DNA of 64,000 bases from Weissella oryzae SG25 (GTDB taxonomy: Bacteria > Bacillota > Bacilli > Lactobacillales > Lactobacillaceae), in contig NZ_DF820493.1 in the NCBI RefSeq assembly GCF_000691805.2, positions 1 to 64,000 on the forward strand, written 5' to 3'. The notes beneath the pieces are model-generated. The model was given only the letters and a program-made list of their open reading frames with translations. It was not told where the DNA came from and did not search any database. A program made the translations under genes and the position numbers. This document shows, in pieces, positions 1 through 9,381 of the stretch (the first letter of the stretch is position 1; each line of letters begins with the position of its first letter).

Positions 1-39
1 AGTTTTCAATGATCTACATTGCCTTGCGACAACTTTTAT

Positions 40-68
40 ATCATATCTAAATTAGCATCATAAGTCAA
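40..68 (-). promoter_or_regulatory. rrn-type promoter P2 (reads left)
   Basis: Minus strand: -35 TTGACT (63-68), 17-bp spacer, -10 TATGAT (40-45). About 100 bp below P1. Downstream the sequence reads CATTGAAAACT (1-13 region), like the boxA-containing leader just before 16S rRNA in lactic acid bacteria. Tandem strong promoters plus that leader suggest a ribosomal RNA operon starting beyond the left edge; the rRNA itself is not in view. Confidence 0.75.
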
Positions 69-138
69 GAACTTATTTTTAAATTTAAGTATGATTACCT
101 TGTTGTTTAGCGGCCTAACCGCCGTGACAACTTAAACT

Positions 139-167
139 ATATTACAGATAAAATGGTCAGTCGTCAA
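139..167 (-). promoter_or_regulatory. rrn-type promoter P1 (reads left)
   Basis: On the minus strand a -35 TTGACG (162-167), a 17-bp spacer and a -10 TAATAT (139-144) form a near-consensus sigma-A promoter. It is the upstream member of a tandem pair. No gene follows inside the window on this strand, so the transcript leaves at the left edge. Its start-proximal bases AAGTTGTC are shared with P2. Confidence 0.75.
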
Positions 168-184
168 GCCTTTTATCATCAATA

Positions 185-226
185 AAAAAGCAGCCGGCTT
201 ATTTTAAAATAAGCCGGCTGCTTTTT
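185..226 (-). terminator. Terminator of ltaS
   Basis: A perfect 42-bp palindrome: AGCAGCCGGCTTATTTT and its complement, flanked by A5 and T5. It lies 8 bp past the ltaS stop. As both arms end in A/T runs it can stop transcription from either side, and it insulates the rrn-type promoters to its left. Confidence 0.93.
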
Positions 227-234
227 ATGTTAAT

Positions 235-2364
235 TTAGTTAGTGCTTTGATCACTATTAGAACTTGCATTACTGTTATCAGTTAACTCCGGTGCATTCGT
301 TTCATAATCACCAATGGTTGTTTGATTATTATTCTGCGCCATCAAAGAAGTCCCAAGCTTTTGCTCTGCTTTCAACTTCTTAAGTGAAGTGCCCTTATTA
401 TACGAATAGTCTTTACGATTAATCTTCTTAAAATCAGTATTGGTCTTAAAGAAGCGCAATAAATCCCCCGTAATTACTTTGTCAGAATAACTCAACGAGG
501 TATTAACATAGCTTTGCGTTTGTTTAACAATTTGCTCAACTCTTGGATCAGCTTTAGGACTAATCAACGTTCCCGTTGCAGTCACAAAATACTGACCATT
601 GTGTTTCATATATTCATTTGTAACCCAATCTCCATTACGGAAAGCAACAATCTGTTTGTGTGCTGCCGCTAATAGGTCGGTTCCAAAGTGAATTGTATTT
701 GTATCTGAAATCCCTAACAAATCCATCAAGGTTGGCATCACATCAATTTCACCACCATAGGTGTTATTAATGCCCCCCTTCAAACCAGGCGCATTAATCA
801 TGAATGGTACCTTTTCCCAGTTAGCCAAATCGTAATTGGTAACGGAAGTTTTGCCTAATAACTTAGCAATGGCTGGTTTATGATTTTCAGAAATACCATA
901 ATGATCACCGTACAAAATAACTGCGGTATTTTTATCCATGCCGGACTTCTGTAAGTAAGCCATCAACTCACCAAAGGACTCGTCAAGATAATGAGCCGTC
1001 TGCACGTAACCATCAACTGTCTTATCCCCAGTCTTTGTTGCTGGGAAATCAATATTTTCCTTATCAAGCGTATAAGGATAGTGATTCGTTAGAGTAATCA
1101 CCTTAGCAAAATAAGGCTGTGGTAATTGTTGTAGATAGTTGGCTGTATCCTTCATAAAGATTTTATCTTTTAGACCATAACCAACATTGTAGGCCGGATT
1201 ATCTGCATCTTTGTAATAAGCCTTACTGAAGAAGTAATCAAAGCCCCAAGACTTATACGTTGCCTCACGGTTCCAAAATGACGGTACATCGCCGTGGAAG
1301 GCAGCCGTTGTATAACCATCTTGGTCAAGATAGCCTTCCATTGACTGGAAAGTATTAGTTGCCCCATAGTTGGTCATTGCTGAACCAGAGGCCGTTCCAT
1401 ACAAAGAATTATCTAACATCATTTCAGCATCTGATGTTTTTCCTTGGCCAACTTGGTTATAAAAGTTACTAAAGCCAAGTGTATTTTGCTCATGATAGAA
1501 CTTATTAATGTTTGGTGTAACTTCTTTACCATCTACCTTATAGTCAATTAAGAACTGTTGGAACGATTCTAAGTGAATCATGATGATATTCTTCCCCTTC
1601 AACGCTCCATAATAAGCTGGGTTTGGGGTTGTATTTTGTTGTTTAACAAACTTTTCGATTGGCGCCAAATCTGCCACACTGGCATTCGCACGTTCATCAG
1701 CCGTTTGCTTAGTTTTGATTGCATTGTAGGCTGCATATTCATTAAGCCCCAGATATTTAACAATGTAATTATTATCAAACGTTCGTGTTAATAAACCTGA
1801 TCGATCAGAACTTGCGACACCATAACCAACCAAGACCAAAACTGCACCAAGTACAGTTGTTAGTAAAGCTATGCGTTTAGCTACAGCTCGCTTATCAATT
1901 TTAATAACCCTAGTGGCTAACAAAATTACCAAGATAATAATATCGGCGAAGACTAAGAAATCGCTTGGTGTGATAATTCCAGCAATTGCCTTTGAAAGAT
2001 TATTATCAACTGAGCTTCCTGATCCCATAATTGAAAATGACAAGAAATCCGAAAACTCGCGATAATAAAGAATATTAGCGAATAACCAGATTGATTGAAT
2101 CAAGTTAATCAAAAGCATCAAATAATACGCAACCCGGCCACGGAAATATAAAGCAATTCCCAAAAGAATTAATGCCGTTGGAATTGGATTGAAAAATAGT
2201 AGGAACTCTTGGATACCACCAGAAACGCCTAAATTAAATTTAGTGTTATAGGCCCAATAGGTTTTTAACCAAACCAGGGCAACTGATAGAAGGAAAAAAC
2301 CAATTGTAGAGTTCAAGTTTAATCTTGGCCGCCAATTTTTCATGGCCGACAACACTCGTTTCAT
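235..2364 (-). CDS. ltaS: Lipoteichoic acid synthase LtaS-family
   Basis: Polyglycerolphosphate LTA synthase: transfers glycerol phosphate from phosphatidylglycerol to the growing lipoteichoic acid chain outside the membrane. 709 aa from an ATG at 2364, chosen because it has AGGGG upstream; a start 33 bp earlier lacks one. Five N-terminal membrane helices (about residues 18-185) are followed by an extracellular sulfatase-fold domain. The motif LESFQ (metal-binding Glu near 266) and GQGKTSDAE (nucleophile Thr about 310) are visible, as is YGDHYG. A low-complexity Asn/Ser-rich tail ends the protein. It follows the lafA-lafB-YbhN group with an 84-bp gap, so glycolipid anchor and polymer synthesis are encoded together. 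Confidence 0.93.
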   Translation of the reverse strand: MKRVLSAMKNWRPRLNLNSTIGFFLLSVALVWLKTYWAYNTKFNLGVSGGIQEFLLFFNPIPTALILLGIALYFRGRVAYYLMLLINLIQSIWLFANILYYREFSDFLSFSIMGSGSSVDNNLSKAIAGIITPSDFLVFADIIILVILLATRVIKIDKRAVAKRIALLTTVLGAVLVLVGYGVASSDRSGLLTRTFDNNYIVKYLGLNEYAAYNAIKTKQTADERANASVADLAPIEKFVKQQNTTPNPAYYGALKGKNIIMIHLESFQQFLIDYKVDGKEVTPNINKFYHEQNTLGFSNFYNQVGQGKTSDAEMMLDNSLYGTASGSAMTNYGATNTFQSMEGYLDQDGYTTAAFHGDVPSFWNREATYKSWGFDYFFSKAYYKDADNPAYNVGYGLKDKIFMKDTANYLQQLPQPYFAKVITLTNHYPYTLDKENIDFPATKTGDKTVDGYVQTAHYLDESFGELMAYLQKSGMDKNTAVILYGDHYGISENHKPAIAKLLGKTSVTNYDLANWEKVPFMINAPGLKGGINNTYGGEIDVMPTLMDLLGISDTNTIHFGTDLLAAAHKQIVAFRNGDWVTNEYMKHNGQYFVTATGTLISPKADPRVEQIVKQTQSYVNTSLSYSDKVITGDLLRFFKTNTDFKKINRKDYSYNKGTSLKKLKAEQKLGTSLMAQNNNQTTIGDYETNAPELTDNSNASSNSDQSTN

Positions 2365-2448
2365 GCTCTTACCCCTAAATAAATTATTATGTGTCAATTA
2401 AATTATACTAATGTTTCTGAAAGGTAACATAAATCTCCATTAAGCTTA

Positions 2449-3447
2449 CTATTTTTTGCCATCAAATCCAAAGGCAATAATTCCAGCAAACATGCCGAAA
2501 TAGTAAGTAATTAAACGCCAAATCATCATTGCTAAGATTAGCACAGCTGGCGAGAGAAATGGACTAAAAAGCAGTCCAAACCCAATTTCAGCGCCACCAG
2601 CGCCACCAGGAATCGGAAATAGTGAAATAATCATTACAATTATGATATTTAACGCCGTCACCAAGATAATATGTGCTTGTGTTGCTCCCAAACCCAACAA
2701 AATGAAGTAAGGAATTAAGTTATAGAAAAAAAGCTGTAAAAAGGTCAAACCAATCGTCTTAGTTAAGGCAAGCCAATCACGTGAGATGCGTCGACTCTCT
2801 TCATGAAAGTTGTCGATTTTCTCAGCAAGTACTTGCTTCCAACGTAGATATGTTTTTTTATTAATCCACTTAACCGGTAACAAAATACCTAGTAAGATAC
2901 TGCGTGTAAAGGCCGGCCAATACATTACCAATAATAAAGTTAAGATTACAAATAAATGAACCAAAAAGCCAAATAAAATAAAAATTGACCAAGCATGTAA
3001 TTTATCTTGTACATATTGGTAACCAACAATCAAAGCCAAAATAAAATTGACTACAATCATCCCTTGATATACCACAAATTTCATCAATAAGATTGAACTA
3101 GCTCGTCCTGCATCAACACCAGCTTGGGTTAATGCAATTAATTGCATTGGTTGTCCACCAGTTGAAAATGGCGTTATTCCATTACCAAACTGCTCAACTA
3201 AAGGTACCCGAATTGCTTGTAGCCAAGAAAGTTTTGCGTGCTGTGTATCCACAAAAACCTTTACAACTACTGCTTCCATTAACAAATAGATTATCATTGC
3301 CAAAATCGCAACTGATAACCATCCCCAATTTGCATGTTCAATCGTTAGCCACGCCTGCTTTAAATTAACAGTCCTAAACGACCAATAAAAGATACCTAAT
3401 CCAATAAGCAACATGACAATAAAGACGTAGCGATTTCGTCTTGACAT
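2449..3447 (-). CDS. YbhN/AglD-type membrane protein (UPF0104)
   Basis: Integral membrane protein of the lysylphosphatidylglycerol-synthase-TM/YbhN family, 332 aa, about eight hydrophobic segments and no soluble catalytic domain. The conserved family signature FPIPGGAGGAE sits near the C-terminal third. I take the ATG at 3447 (MSRRNRY) because GAGGGGTGA precedes it and the upstream stop lies 4 bp away; an in-frame start at 3507 would overlap lafB by 56 bp. It is sandwiched between the two glycolipid glycosyltransferases and ltaS. Family members are thought to handle polyprenyl or glycolipid translocation; a role in flipping the LTA glycolipid anchor is my inference from context. Confidence 0.85.
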   Translation of the reverse strand: MSRRNRYVFIVMLLIGLGIFYWSFRTVNLKQAWLTIEHANWGWLSVAILAMIIYLLMEAVVVKVFVDTQHAKLSWLQAIRVPLVEQFGNGITPFSTGGQPMQLIALTQAGVDAGRASSILLMKFVVYQGMIVVNFILALIVGYQYVQDKLHAWSIFILFGFLVHLFVILTLLLVMYWPAFTRSILLGILLPVKWINKKTYLRWKQVLAEKIDNFHEESRRISRDWLALTKTIGLTFLQLFFYNLIPYFILLGLGATQAHIILVTALNIIIVMIISLFPIPGGAGGAEIGFGLLFSPFLSPAVLILAMMIWRLITYYFGMFAGIIAFGFDGKK

Positions 3448-3451
3448 CCCA

Positions 3452-4477
3452 TCACCCCTCTTTTTGAACTTGTTTGTGATAAAACTCATCCCAAATCTTA
3501 GCCACATTATCCGCTGAATACCGTTTTGAGGCTGCCAGTGCTTCTTTACTTAATTCAGTTTTTAAAGTTGAATCCTTAGCAATCCGCGTCAAAGCACTCT
3601 GCATCGCTGGCAAGTCTGCTGCTGGCAAATAATAGCCAGTGATGATTGCTTGGTATAATTCTAAGTCACGTAAAATAGTCGGTGTTCCTGCACTAAAAGC
3701 TTCTAACGCTGACATTGGGAATAATTCAGCAAAGCTGGGTAATAAGAACACATCTGCTAGATTATAGTACTCATTGATAATTTTTCGATCAACAATCCCC
3801 GGAAAAGATAAGTTAGTAGGTGGATTCTCAACAACTTTTTTTAATTCCTCATAGCCTGCCGTAATTGAGCCAAAGGAGAATCCCCCCACCCAAACGAAAG
3901 ACCACTGTGGATTAGCCTTTGCTAATTCAATAAAGTCAAAAACGCCTTTACGTTCCTGAATTTGTCCTACGCCAAGAATAATATAGGCTTTTTGGTCAAA
4001 TCCATACTTTTCACGCAAACTAGCCTGCTGTACGACTGGTAAAGGATAAAATTGCTCTTTGGTCACAAAATTGGGAATATAGGTAACATTCTCACGCTTT
4101 ACCCCTAGAGCAACTAACTTATCAATAAAAGTTGGATTAACAACTACTAAATGATCCATCCGCTTATAAAAAGCCATCACATACCAATAAAAAATATTTT
4201 TTACCGGCCAGTGTAACAAGATTGAACCATCTAAAGTTTCTGGTAAAAAATGGACATACCCAATTTTACGGCCACGACCGGGTAAGAAAGTTGATAAATA
4301 AAACCAAAAATCAATTGTATGGTAGTGACTAATATCTGACCGACTTAATTTATTAATTCGAATGTCCATTGTTTTTGCAAAATGGGATTTCAATAGATTG
4401 ATTAATTCCCGGTAGGCGGAACCAACCCCCTGACCCGGAACTGATTCGGCCGATGAAAACATATTAATTCTAATCAT
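3452..4477 (-). CDS. lafB: Glycosyltransferase, second glycolipid step (LafB/CpoA-like)
   Basis: GT4-family (GT-B fold) transferase of 341 aa. The N-terminal MIRINMFSSAESV with GQGVGSAYRE matches CpoA/LafB-type enzymes, which add the second sugar to monoglucosyl-diacylglycerol to make the disaccharide anchor of lipoteichoic acid. The GT4 E-x7-E pair is present at Glu251 and Glu259 (AELFPMSALEA). It overlaps lafA by 8 bp (ATGATTAG), implying translational coupling. No signal peptide; expected on the inner membrane face. The exact second sugar (glucose or galactose) cannot be read from sequence. Confidence 0.85.
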   Translation of the reverse strand: MIRINMFSSAESVPGQGVGSAYRELINLLKSHFAKTMDIRINKLSRSDISHYHTIDFWFYLSTFLPGRGRKIGYVHFLPETLDGSILLHWPVKNIFYWYVMAFYKRMDHLVVVNPTFIDKLVALGVKRENVTYIPNFVTKEQFYPLPVVQQASLREKYGFDQKAYIILGVGQIQERKGVFDFIELAKANPQWSFVWVGGFSFGSITAGYEELKKVVENPPTNLSFPGIVDRKIINEYYNLADVFLLPSFAELFPMSALEAFSAGTPTILRDLELYQAIITGYYLPAADLPAMQSALTRIAKDSTLKTELSKEALAASKRYSADNVAKIWDEFYHKQVQKEG

Positions 4478-5717
4478 GATTCTCTTTTCTGAATGGGTTT
4501 CTCAAGAAAGACCGCGCATACTCTTCATCCTTAGCGTCTGCTGCATCAGTGTCTTCTTCTTCATGGTAAATAGAAATCGCTTCATGGTAAAAATTCAAAA
4601 CGCGTTCACCAAAAGTCCGTTCATCAATTTCATGTAGAACTTGTTTACGCGCATTTTCATCACCAAGGGGGGTATCAGTGAGCTTAGCTTCCAAATATGC
4701 CTTAAGCGGCTCATATAGCTCTTCTGGTTCATCAACTAAAGTACCAATTGCTGGATCAATGACTACAGTTTCAAGATAAGGACTCTTGATTGCTACAACT
4801 GGTGTTTTTGCTGTAATCGCTTCAATGAAGGTTAATCCTTGCGTTTCAGATGTCGATGCTGAAAGGAAAACATCTCCCAACCGATAATAAGAATAGATAT
4901 CGCGATGATCCACTTCACCAACAAAGGTCACAGCAGCTTCAATTTCTAAAGCTTGCACGTGTTCTTGTAGTGATGACATTGCCGGTCCACCACCAACAAT
5001 GATAAAACGTGCGCTTGGAATATCTTCCAAAACAGCTGCAAAGGCTGATAACGCATCTTCTAAGTTCTTTTCAAAGGCAATCCGCCCAATCGAGATAACA
5101 ACTGGTACGTCTGAGTCTAAGTCTAATTTTTCCCGTAGAGCTGCACTATGATCCTCGCTGCTAGGATGACGAACCTTAACGCCAGTTGGTATCACTTCAA
5201 TTGGTGATTCAACACGATACTCAGTTAAGACGTCAAAAGTTTGCTTAGATGGTGAAATTACACCAGTCATCCCCGCCATAAAACCACGTGCCATCAAAGC
5301 AACACCACTTGGACGGATAATCTTGCCATTCGCAATGTAATGTAAGTAATCTTGATAATTTGTGTGATAAGTATGTACTGCCGGAATCTTCAATTGACGC
5401 GCAACAAATTTGCCCATTAAGCCTAAAGAAAATTCTGTCTGTGTATGCACAATATCTAAATCAAATTGTTTTGCCAATTGTAAAGCTTGGATTGCTCCAC
5501 GAAAGGCAATTCGTCGGTCCTTAAAACCGGCAAAAGGGAGACTTGAAAAGCGATAAATATTAGCTTCCAACGTACCTTTCTTCACCTTAGGGTCAGTTGA
5601 TGTAAAAATATAGACCTGGTGTCCCTGTGCCTCTAATTGACGACGCAATGTTTGAATCGATGTCGCCACACCAGAAACTTGTGGGAAATATGTATCTGTG
5701 AAAAAACCAATATTCAT
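4470..5717 (-). CDS. lafA: 1,2-diacylglycerol 3-glucosyltransferase (LafA-like)
   Basis: GT4 transferase, 415 aa, expected to move glucose from UDP-glucose to diacylglycerol, the first step in glycolipid anchor synthesis. N-terminal acceptor domain starts MNIGFFTDTYFPQVSGVATS, typical of the monoglucosyl-DAG synthase group. HTYHTNYQDY around 115-124 and the E-x7-E pair Glu291/Glu299 (SETQGLTFIEA) are visible. The acidic C-terminal tail (EEEDTDAADAKDEE) is longer than needed for the fold. SD GAGAGGGATAAGG precedes the ATG. UDP-glucose would come from galU at 29705. First gene of the glycolipid/LTA run. Confidence 0.88.
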   Translation of the reverse strand: MNIGFFTDTYFPQVSGVATSIQTLRRQLEAQGHQVYIFTSTDPKVKKGTLEANIYRFSSLPFAGFKDRRIAFRGAIQALQLAKQFDLDIVHTQTEFSLGLMGKFVARQLKIPAVHTYHTNYQDYLHYIANGKIIRPSGVALMARGFMAGMTGVISPSKQTFDVLTEYRVESPIEVIPTGVKVRHPSSEDHSAALREKLDLDSDVPVVISIGRIAFEKNLEDALSAFAAVLEDIPSARFIIVGGGPAMSSLQEHVQALEIEAAVTFVGEVDHRDIYSYYRLGDVFLSASTSETQGLTFIEAITAKTPVVAIKSPYLETVVIDPAIGTLVDEPEELYEPLKAYLEAKLTDTPLGDENARKQVLHEIDERTFGERVLNFYHEAISIYHEEEDTDAADAKDEEYARSFLRNPFRKENHD

Positions 5718-5812
5718 CCTTATCCCTCTCTATATAACAGACTTAACAATTATTTTACCAACTTTTAGGTTAAGCAGGCAACTTGCTAAGCCAAATTTAT
5801 TGTCTTAATTGC

Positions 5813-6124
5813 TTAGCTTAACTGATTCTCATTAAGAATAGCTTCAACTAATGCAGCTAGTTCAGCTGTCTTTTCCCATTCAACCCATTTATCAATTGCA
5901 ACTTTGGTGGGAATTTCATATTTATTATTGACGTATTTTTCATATTTTTCAACATTTGAAGAGTGTGGAATATTAATTTTCATAATTCGAACTTCTTTAA
6001 TCATTCCTTGTTCAACTGCATATTCAGCCTGTCCATTATTAAGTAAATTACCTATTTCTCGATAAGTTGTTCCGTCATTACGCGTAATTTCCTCAATGAT
6101 ATCTAATGTCTGCCACTCTGCCAT
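5813..6124 (-). CDS. Hypothetical protein, 103 aa
   Basis: Not recognised. Encodes a soluble, acidic 103-aa protein with no signal peptide, membrane helix or Cys motif. The first 50 residues look like a helix-turn region (DIIEEITRNDGTTYREIGNLL) and the C-terminus is strongly helical (ELAALVEAILNEN). A textbook AGGAGG lies 8 bp before the ATG, so it is very likely translated. It sits between the glmM terminator and lafA, in the same direction as both, about 95 bp upstream of lafA. Confidence 0.7.
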   Translation of the reverse strand: MAEWQTLDIIEEITRNDGTTYREIGNLLNNGQAEYAVEQGMIKEVRIMKINIPHSSNVEKYEKYVNNKYEIPTKVAIDKWVEWEKTAELAALVEAILNENQLS

Positions 6125-6163
6125 TTATATCCTCCTCCGTTAGCCTATCTAAACACCCAGTAC

Positions 6164-6206
6164 AAAAAAAGCTGGTGAAATCCAGTATTAAGGAGCTTCA
6201 TCCAGC
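6164..6206 (-). terminator. Terminator of the tsaE-to-glmM run
   Basis: Minus strand: arm AGCTGGaTGAA, 17-nt loop, arm TTCACCAGCT, then T7. One bulged base. It follows the glmM stop by about 14 bp and closes the eight-gene run. Confidence 0.85.
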
Positions 6207-6219
6207 TAGGAACTATATT

Positions 6220-7578
6220 CTATTCTACACCAACCTCATGCACGACAACATTAACAATTCGCTGAACATATTCATTAACTAATTCTTCAGTTGGTGCTTC
6301 AGCCATGATTCTTAGTAGATTTTGCGTCCCTGATGGTCGCACTAAGACCCGTCCATCATCGCCCATCTCAGCCTCAACAGTCGCGATTACATCCTTAATA
6401 ATCGGGTTATTTAAAGCCGCCTTTTTATCTTCAACCTTAACATTCACCAACTTTTGAGGATAAATCGTCATTTCGCCCGCCAATTCTGACAATGTCTTAC
6501 CAGTTTCTTTAATTACTGTTAGTAATTGTAGGGCTGTTAGCATGCCATCACCAGTAGTTGCCCAATCTAAGAAAACAACGTGGCCAGATTGCTCACCACC
6601 AAGGTTATAACCTGACTTGACCATCTCTTCAACGACATAACGATCCCCAACGGCAGTCTTAACGGAAGCCAGTCCGTTTTCGGCCATTGCCTTATACATA
6701 CCAATGTTTGACATAACTGTCGTGACAATTGTTTCCTGTTTCAAACGGCCACGCTCTGATAAGTACTTACCGACAATGAACATAATTTGATCACCATCAA
6801 TAATATTACCTAGTTCATCAACTGCGATTAGTCGGTCACCATCACCGTCAAAGGCCAAGCCTAACTCTGACTTGCTCTCAACCACTAAGTCGGCTAATGC
6901 TTGGGGATGAGTTGACCCCACACCTTCATTGATATTTAACCCATTAGGACTGGTGGCCATTGTAACAAAATCAGCCCCCATGTCAGCGAAAAGACTAGCC
7001 ACTAAATTAGATGTGGCCCCATTCGCTGCATCAATAGCGATTGACATACCGGCAAAATCGACCGGCGTTGTCGTTTGAAGGAACTTAAGGTACTTTGAAC
7101 TACCCTCTGGAAAATCCGTTACTGTACCTAAACCTTCAGCCGCTGGACGCGGTAAATTGTCTGTTGCTTTGTCAAGCAATGTTTCAATTTCAGCCTCCAA
7201 GGCATCTGATAATTTGAAACCGTCGGCACCAAAGAATTTAATTCCATTATCTTCTGCTGGATTATGACTGGCAGTAATCTGTGCACCTGCGTCAGCTTGT
7301 TGGGCCCGGACTAAGTATGCAACACCTGGTGTCGAAATCACCCCTAAGCGTAAAATTTCAATTCCAACTGACAAAAGTCCCGCAATTAAAGCATGCTCTA
7401 ACATTTGACCTGAGATTCTTGTGTCGCGCCCCACTAAAACTCGTGGTCGGCGTCCTTCAGCGTGCTGCGTCAAAACAGCTCCCCCCATGCGACCAAGTCG
7501 AAATGCTAACTCAGGAGTTAGTTCTTTATTTGCAATTCCACGAACTCCATCCGTTCCAAAATAGTGTAACTCTACCAT
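6220..7578 (-). CDS. glmM: Phosphoglucosamine mutase
   Basis: Converts glucosamine-6-phosphate to glucosamine-1-phosphate on the way to UDP-GlcNAc. 452 aa, normal for the family. [17 protein letters not shown] at the N-terminus, catalytic phosphoserine Ser104 in [12 protein letters not shown], metal loop DGDGDR and the sugar-binding loop GGEQSGH are all present, and the C-terminal phosphate-binding [10 protein letters not shown] is intact. Starts 5 bp after the cdaR stop. In related Firmicutes GlmM binds and restrains the diadenylate cyclase CdaA; the cdaA-cdaR-glmM order here is the conserved one. Confidence 0.97.
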   Translation of the reverse strand: MVELHYFGTDGVRGIANKELTPELAFRLGRMGGAVLTQHAEGRRPRVLVGRDTRISGQMLEHALIAGLLSVGIEILRLGVISTPGVAYLVRAQQADAGAQITASHNPAEDNGIKFFGADGFKLSDALEAEIETLLDKATDNLPRPAAEGLGTVTDFPEGSSKYLKFLQTTTPVDFAGMSIAIDAANGATSNLVASLFADMGADFVTMATSPNGLNINEGVGSTHPQALADLVVESKSELGLAFDGDGDRLIAVDELGNIIDGDQIMFIVGKYLSERGRLKQETIVTTVMSNIGMYKAMAENGLASVKTAVGDRYVVEEMVKSGYNLGGEQSGHVVFLDWATTGDGMLTALQLLTVIKETGKTLSELAGEMTIYPQKLVNVKVEDKKAALNNPIIKDVIATVEAEMGDDGRVLVRPSGTQNLLRIMAEAPTEELVNEYVQRIVNVVVHEVGVE

Positions 7579-7583
7579 TAATC

Positions 7584-8552
7584 CTACTCCTTTGGTGTAA
7601 TTGTCACGTTAATCGTATTAGGTGTAATACTTTCTGCCCCATCTGGGTTTTTAACTTCAACTGAAATTTGTTGAGTTGAAGTTATATTCTTCAAGTCAAC
7701 CGGCACTTCAATATTGTTAAGCTTATTAAGCACCGCCATATTACCATGAACCGTAAACTCATTAACATCAGCTGTAATATCAAAATCATTGGCATTGCCG
7801 TTTTTAGTATTAAATTTCACTGGTACCGTCTTATCGCCCGTCCCAGCTTTTACTGGTATTCTGACCGTTGTTACTGCTGGTGAAATCGTTACGTCAACAG
7901 GATTACCTTTATTGTCTAATGCCTTTAACTCAACTGTATGTGAAGTCGTGCTTGTCGTTGACCTTGGCAATTGTACATTTGCTACTACTCGCGAAACCTC
8001 ATCAACTAGATTAGCGCGCCCCATAATTTCAACATTTGTCACTGACGATGTTGGTGTACCAGCATTATAACCAGATGCAATGGCGTCTTCATTATAAACA
8101 GGTTCAACCGTATAGTAAGCAACCGAACGTCTATGGATTGCAATGTTTAGATGCTGCTTGCTTAGTTCGTAAGTCAAGCTACGGTTCAAACCTTGTACCT
8201 TCAATGGAACTGTATGATTACCTTCGTTCAAAGCGTTCAAATCAATATAAACTGTAAAATTCTTTGTATTCTTGACTGCTGTCACTAAGGCCGTTGATCC
8301 AGTAATCTTAACGTCAATATCATCTGGGACTCCTTCGACTAAATACTTGTTCGTATCAATACCCGTGATTTGAACAGGCACCGAAATTTTGGCCGTCTCG
8401 TTATTTGTAAACAATGTATTTTGACTAGTAGTAGTACTGCTGCTATTACGCATACCATAAGAATCACTACGTCCTGTGGTGTACACACTTAGTAAAATTG
8501 CCATTATCAGTGAACCAAGCAGATAAAATAGTTTTTCCCAAGAAAATTTCAT
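7584..8552 (-). CDS. cdaR: YbbR-domain regulator of diadenylate cyclase
   Basis: CdaR/YbbR protein, 322 aa. One N-terminal membrane anchor (about residues 7-26) followed by an extracellular part with several YbbR repeats (for example the stretches starting [27 protein letters not shown]). Known to contact CdaA at the membrane and modulate c-di-AMP synthesis. Begins 2 bp after cdaA ends and is followed 5 bp later by glmM, so the three are almost surely one message. Confidence 0.93.
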   Translation of the reverse strand: MKFSWEKLFYLLGSLIMAILLSVYTTGRSDSYGMRNSSSTTTSQNTLFTNNETAKISVPVQITGIDTNKYLVEGVPDDIDVKITGSTALVTAVKNTKNFTVYIDLNALNEGNHTVPLKVQGLNRSLTYELSKQHLNIAIHRRSVAYYTVEPVYNEDAIASGYNAGTPTSSVTNVEIMGRANLVDEVSRVVANVQLPRSTTSTTSHTVELKALDNKGNPVDVTISPAVTTVRIPVKAGTGDKTVPVKFNTKNGNANDFDITADVNEFTVHGNMAVLNKLNNIEVPVDLKNITSTQQISVEVKNPDGAESITPNTINVTITPKE

Positions 8553-8554
8553 GG

Positions 8555-9370
8555 CTACTTCCTCCTTAGCAAACGACGAATTCGGTGAGATAGAGAATCA
8601 TCTTCCTCAGTTGGCACTAATTGTTTAACCAAATAATTTCGATAATCTTCTCGCGTTAAATCAACCATCAACTCAGAGTTTCGAGTAATTGTTACACCAC
8701 CGGTTTCTTCAGATACAACAATCGTTAGTGCATCTGTTACCTCTGAAATTCCCACCGCAGCACGATGCCTTGTTCCTAATTCCTTAGGAATTGTTGGGTT
8801 TTCTGATAATGGTAAGTAAGCCGCAGCCACCGCTAAGCGATTATCGCGAATAATTACCGCTCCGTCATGTAAGGGCGTATTGGGAATAAAAGTATTAATC
8901 AACAATTGACTAGATACTAAAGCATCAATTGAAATTCCAGTCTCAATATACTCTTCTAACCCAGTTTCCTGTTGAATTGTAATCAAAGCACCAATATGAC
9001 GCTTAGACATATACTGAATGGCATTATCTAATTCGTCGACTAAGCGATTTTCTGCCTCATAAGCATACTGCCGTTTAAAAAGTGACGAGCGACCTAGATG
9101 TTCTAAACCGCGTCGAATTTCTGGCTGAAAAATTACTACTAAGGCCACAACTCCCCAATTAATAATTTGATCTGTCAACCAAGATATTGTCGAAAGGCCT
9201 AAGTACCATGATCCTAATTTAACCACCACTAAAATCCCAATTCCTCTTAGGATGGTAACGGCTTTAGTCCCCTTAATTAATACAAGCAAACGATAGATAA
9301 TCCACCACACAATCAAAACATCGATTATGCGCATAATATTAATCTGCCGCAAAAACAATTCAAGATTCAT
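8555..9370 (-). CDS. cdaA: Diadenylate cyclase CdaA
   Basis: Makes cyclic di-AMP from two ATP. 271 aa: three N-terminal membrane helices (about 10-80), a short coiled linker, then the DisA_N/DAC domain. The two diagnostic motifs are intact: DGA at 169-171 and RHR at 201-203 (GTRHRAAVGIS). SD AGGAGGG is 7 bp from the ATG. It lies 11 bp below a Na+/H+ antiporter gene, sensible because c-di-AMP controls potassium and osmotic balance. Confidence 0.97.
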   Translation of the reverse strand: MNLELFLRQINIMRIIDVLIVWWIIYRLLVLIKGTKAVTILRGIGILVVVKLGSWYLGLSTISWLTDQIINWGVVALVVIFQPEIRRGLEHLGRSSLFKRQYAYEAENRLVDELDNAIQYMSKRHIGALITIQQETGLEEYIETGISIDALVSSQLLINTFIPNTPLHDGAVIIRDNRLAVAAAYLPLSENPTIPKELGTRHRAAVGISEVTDALTIVVSEETGGVTITRNSELMVDLTREDYRNYLVKQLVPTEEDDSLSHRIRRLLRRK

Positions 9371-9381
9371 GCTCAGCCCTC

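Noticed and set aside
5740-5812. Terminator between the 103-aa gene and lafA
   Set aside because: Only weak, interrupted pairing (TTAGCA/TGCTTAA) without a T run.
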